A stretch of 64,000 bases of DNA. Source: Anaerolineaceae bacterium (GTDB lineage Bacteria > Chloroflexota > Anaerolineae > Aggregatilineales > Phototrophicaceae). The notes beneath the pieces are model-generated. The model did no database searches, was not told the DNA's origin, and saw nothing but the letters and a program-made list of their open reading frames with translations. The DNA lies in the NCBI GenBank assembly GCA_002699585.1, contig PABP01000009.1, positions 1 to 64,000 of the forward strand, written 5' to 3'. A program made the position numbers and the translations under genes. Every line of letters begins with the position of its first letter. Position 1 is the first letter of the stretch. Of this stretch, positions 62,748 through 64,000 are shown piece by piece.

Positions 62748-63212
62748 TTAGTTCTCACGGTCAGGCCGGATAATCATCACCGGCACATTGACGTCTTGCA
62801 TGACTTTTTGGGCCACGCTGCCGAAGATAAAGCGGCTGATGCCCGACCGTCCATGTGAACTCATCACCACCAGGTCCACATCTTGATCGTTGATAAAATC
62901 GCAGATGAGTGAAGCCACGCCCACACCTTCGATAACTTGTACGCGGGCGTCAATGCCCTGGGCGCGCAGTCCGTTACGCAGTGCTATCAATTTTTGCTTC
63001 ATCTCTTCACGGATTTGCTGAAGTTGTTCCTCACCGCCGCCCAACGCAATCTGATCGGTATATTCAGAGGCAGGCGGGCGCAAGACGTGCAGCAGGATAA
63101 TCTCGGCGTCGTTATTGCGGGCGATGTCGGCAGCGTGCGGGATGGCGCGTTCACTCCAGCCGGAGCCATCTATCGGGACCACAATCGTCTTGTAGCGGCT
63201 GTTCTGGACCAT
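62748..63212 (-). CDS. universal stress protein (UspA family)
   Basis: A 154-aa USP-fold protein. The N-terminal VVPIDGSGWSERAIPHAAD and the ATP-binding motif SSHGRSGISRFIFGSVAQKV (G-x2-G-x9-G-S) are intact, so it is likely the ATP-binding kind. These proteins support survival under stress and starvation. The start at 63212 is set by AGAGG seven bases upstream; a frame six codons longer has no good site. Two tandem 16-mers lie just upstream. It is convergent with thiN. Confidence 0.92.
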   Translation of the reverse strand: MVQNSRYKTIVVPIDGSGWSERAIPHAADIARNNDAEIILLHVLRPPASEYTDQIALGGGEEQLQQIREEMKQKLIALRNGLRAQGIDARVQVIEGVGVASLICDFINDQDVDLVVMSSHGRSGISRFIFGSVAQKVMQDVNVPVMIIRPDREN

Positions 63213-63228
63213 GCGTTTACCTCTATTC

Positions 63229-63260
63229 ATTATGAAACGAATTAATTATGAAACGAATTA
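63229..63260. repeat. tandem 16-mer upstream of the universal stress protein
   Basis: ATTATGAAACGAATTA occurs twice without a gap (63229-63244, 63245-63260), within 50 bases of the usp start. A candidate double operator or recent slippage. Confidence 0.72.
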
Positions 63261-63370
63261 AGGCTATTGTACTCGCAACCGGCCATGTCGGCCCGTAAGA
63301 ACTGCGTACAATTTCCGACGAATACCTCGCTACACCGCATCACGATCCGATTTCATCATGACGTTCTCAT

Positions 63371-63388
63371 CTGCGTTTATTGACGCAG
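63371..63388. promoter_or_regulatory. inverted repeat overlapping the -35 of the PucC-like gene
   Basis: CTGCGT-TTATTG-ACGCAG, perfect 6-bp arms that cover the -35 hexamer. A likely operator for a repressor. Confidence 0.5.
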
Positions 63389-63408
63389 AAAGTTGGCATC
63401 CCTATAAT
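63380..63408 (+). promoter_or_regulatory. consensus sigma-70-type promoter of the PucC-like gene
   Basis: TTGACG, a 17-base spacer, TATAAT. The leader to the ATG at 63450 is about 35 bases. Confidence 0.78.
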
Positions 63409-63449
63409 CTGGGCATAATTCTGCATAAATCTACAAAAATTGAGCGAAA

Positions 63450-64000
63450 ATGTCGCAAAAAACCAAAGGCCTGAGCCTGGGCCGTAACTTCAAGATCAGC
63501 CTGTTCCATCTGGGTTCAGGCATGGCGGATGTGCTTTCTACGGGTGTGTGGAATCGCATTATGATTAGCGATCTGGGCTTTGAAGCTGGCCCCGTCGGTT
63601 TGCTGTTGTCGCTGCGCTACTTCTTGACGCCATTGGGCATCTGGGCGGGGCGCATCTCTGATCGGCGCACGATATTGGGCTTTCGCCGACTTTTCTGGAT
63701 CTGGCTGGGTCGCCTCCTGATGGTTCTCAGCACCGTTGGCCTGGGTTTTGTGACGGCTCGACTGGTGGAAACAGGTGAATCCATTGCAACGTCCTGGTTG
63801 ATGATCGGCGCGGCATTGATCGCTTTCAGCCTGGGTAATGCCATATCGGGGTCGACCTTCCTGGCGCTCATTTATGATCGTTCCACAGAGGAACAGCGCG
63901 GGCGTGCGGTGGGCATTGTCTGGACGATGCTGCTGGTGGGCTTTACAGTGGGCGGCATTTTCTTTGGCGTGGCCTTGCCGTCGACCGAAGGCGCCACTGA
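63450..64000 (+). CDS. MFS transporter of the PucC/BCD family (partial, 3' end beyond window)
   Basis: The first 183 codons of a polytopic membrane protein that runs off the window. The sequence LFHLGSGMADVLSTGVWNRIM, the loop RISDRRTILGFRR followed by WIWLG, and GSTFLALIYDRSTEEQRGRAV with the next helix match the PucC family of bacteriochlorophyll-related MFS proteins, in which the GFRR and TPEEQRGR motifs are conserved. Such proteins act in pigment or light-harvesting assembly in phototrophs, though relatives are also found outside them. A strong promoter precedes it. Confidence 0.75.
   Translation, partial: MSQKTKGLSLGRNFKISLFHLGSGMADVLSTGVWNRIMISDLGFEAGPVGLLLSLRYFLTPLGIWAGRISDRRTILGFRRLFWIWLGRLLMVLSTVGLGFVTARLVETGESIATSWLMIGAALIAFSLGNAISGSTFLALIYDRSTEEQRGRAVGIVWTMLLVGFTVGGIFFGVALPSTEGAT

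Overview
The window is one contiguous stretch of a moderately GC-rich bacterial chromosome, densely coded on both strands. No phage, insertion sequence, plasmid gene, tRNA or CRISPR array was recognised. The gene content points to Chloroflexota, probably an Anaerolineae-type lineage. The clues are many Hanks-type Ser/Thr kinases (one with a long Pro/Thr-rich extracellular stalk, one with about 20 TPRs), FHA, DUF4388, a very large multi-GAF histidine kinase, secreted proteins of the S41, M23 and DUF3048 families, and a PucC-type MFS gene at the right edge. This assignment is inference; no marker gene longer than a 5S rRNA tail is present.

Layout. 1-59: 3' end of a 5S rRNA gene, so an rRNA operon ends here. 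0.16-8.2 kb: a small membrane protein, secreted M23 and S41 peptidases, a Nudix hydrolase, an EamA transporter, a monoglyceride-lipase-like hydrolase and an FHA protein. 8.4-19 kb: a signalling block of TPR-kinase, ClpC-like ATPase, divergent Pro/Thr-stalk kinase and a membrane-anchored P-loop ATPase. The clp/kinase divergent region carries a palindrome resembling the HspR operator. 19.2-24.6 kb: a tightly packed plus-strand run (P-loop nucleotide kinase, large secreted protein, DUF4203, beta-propeller with a haem c motif). 24.7-27.9 kb: a DtxR-type regulator, a Clp-N/DUF423 fusion, Hsp20 and a small unknown protein. 27.9-34.3 kb: hyuA and hyuB separated by a GH130 enzyme, a DUF456 protein and a secreted esterase. 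34.4-43.2 kb: a membrane protein, a STAS-like protein, a polytopic non-RD kinase, a YbjN-like protein, an HtrA-like pseudoprotease with zinc ribbons and two AT-rich tandem paralogues. 43.7-45.9 kb: a methyltransferase and a DUF3048 lipoprotein-like protein.

46.2-62.7 kb is a plus-strand block that reads as one regulatory and lipid-related neighbourhood: DUF4388, a Ras-like GTPase, an alpha/beta hydrolase, a left-handed beta-helix protein, a homologue of cyanobacterial acyl-ACP reductase, a response regulator with a degenerate GGDEF domain, a 2606-aa kinase with about 11 GAF domains, a stand-alone receiver protein, a second alpha/beta hydrolase that has lost its nucleophile, and thiamine pyrophosphokinase. 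A universal stress protein and the start of a PucC-family transporter close the window. The transporter has a consensus sigma-70 promoter.

Between genes there are several dispersed repeat families. One has a GTAGGG lead followed by a palindrome whose arms vary together; three of five copies sit between convergent gene ends, where they could serve as bidirectional terminators. The strongest leads for new biology are the acyl-ACP-reductase homologue, the active/inactive hydrolase pair flanking the giant sensor kinase, the pseudoprotease, the Clp-N/DUF423 fusion and the FHA-kinase-Clp cluster.
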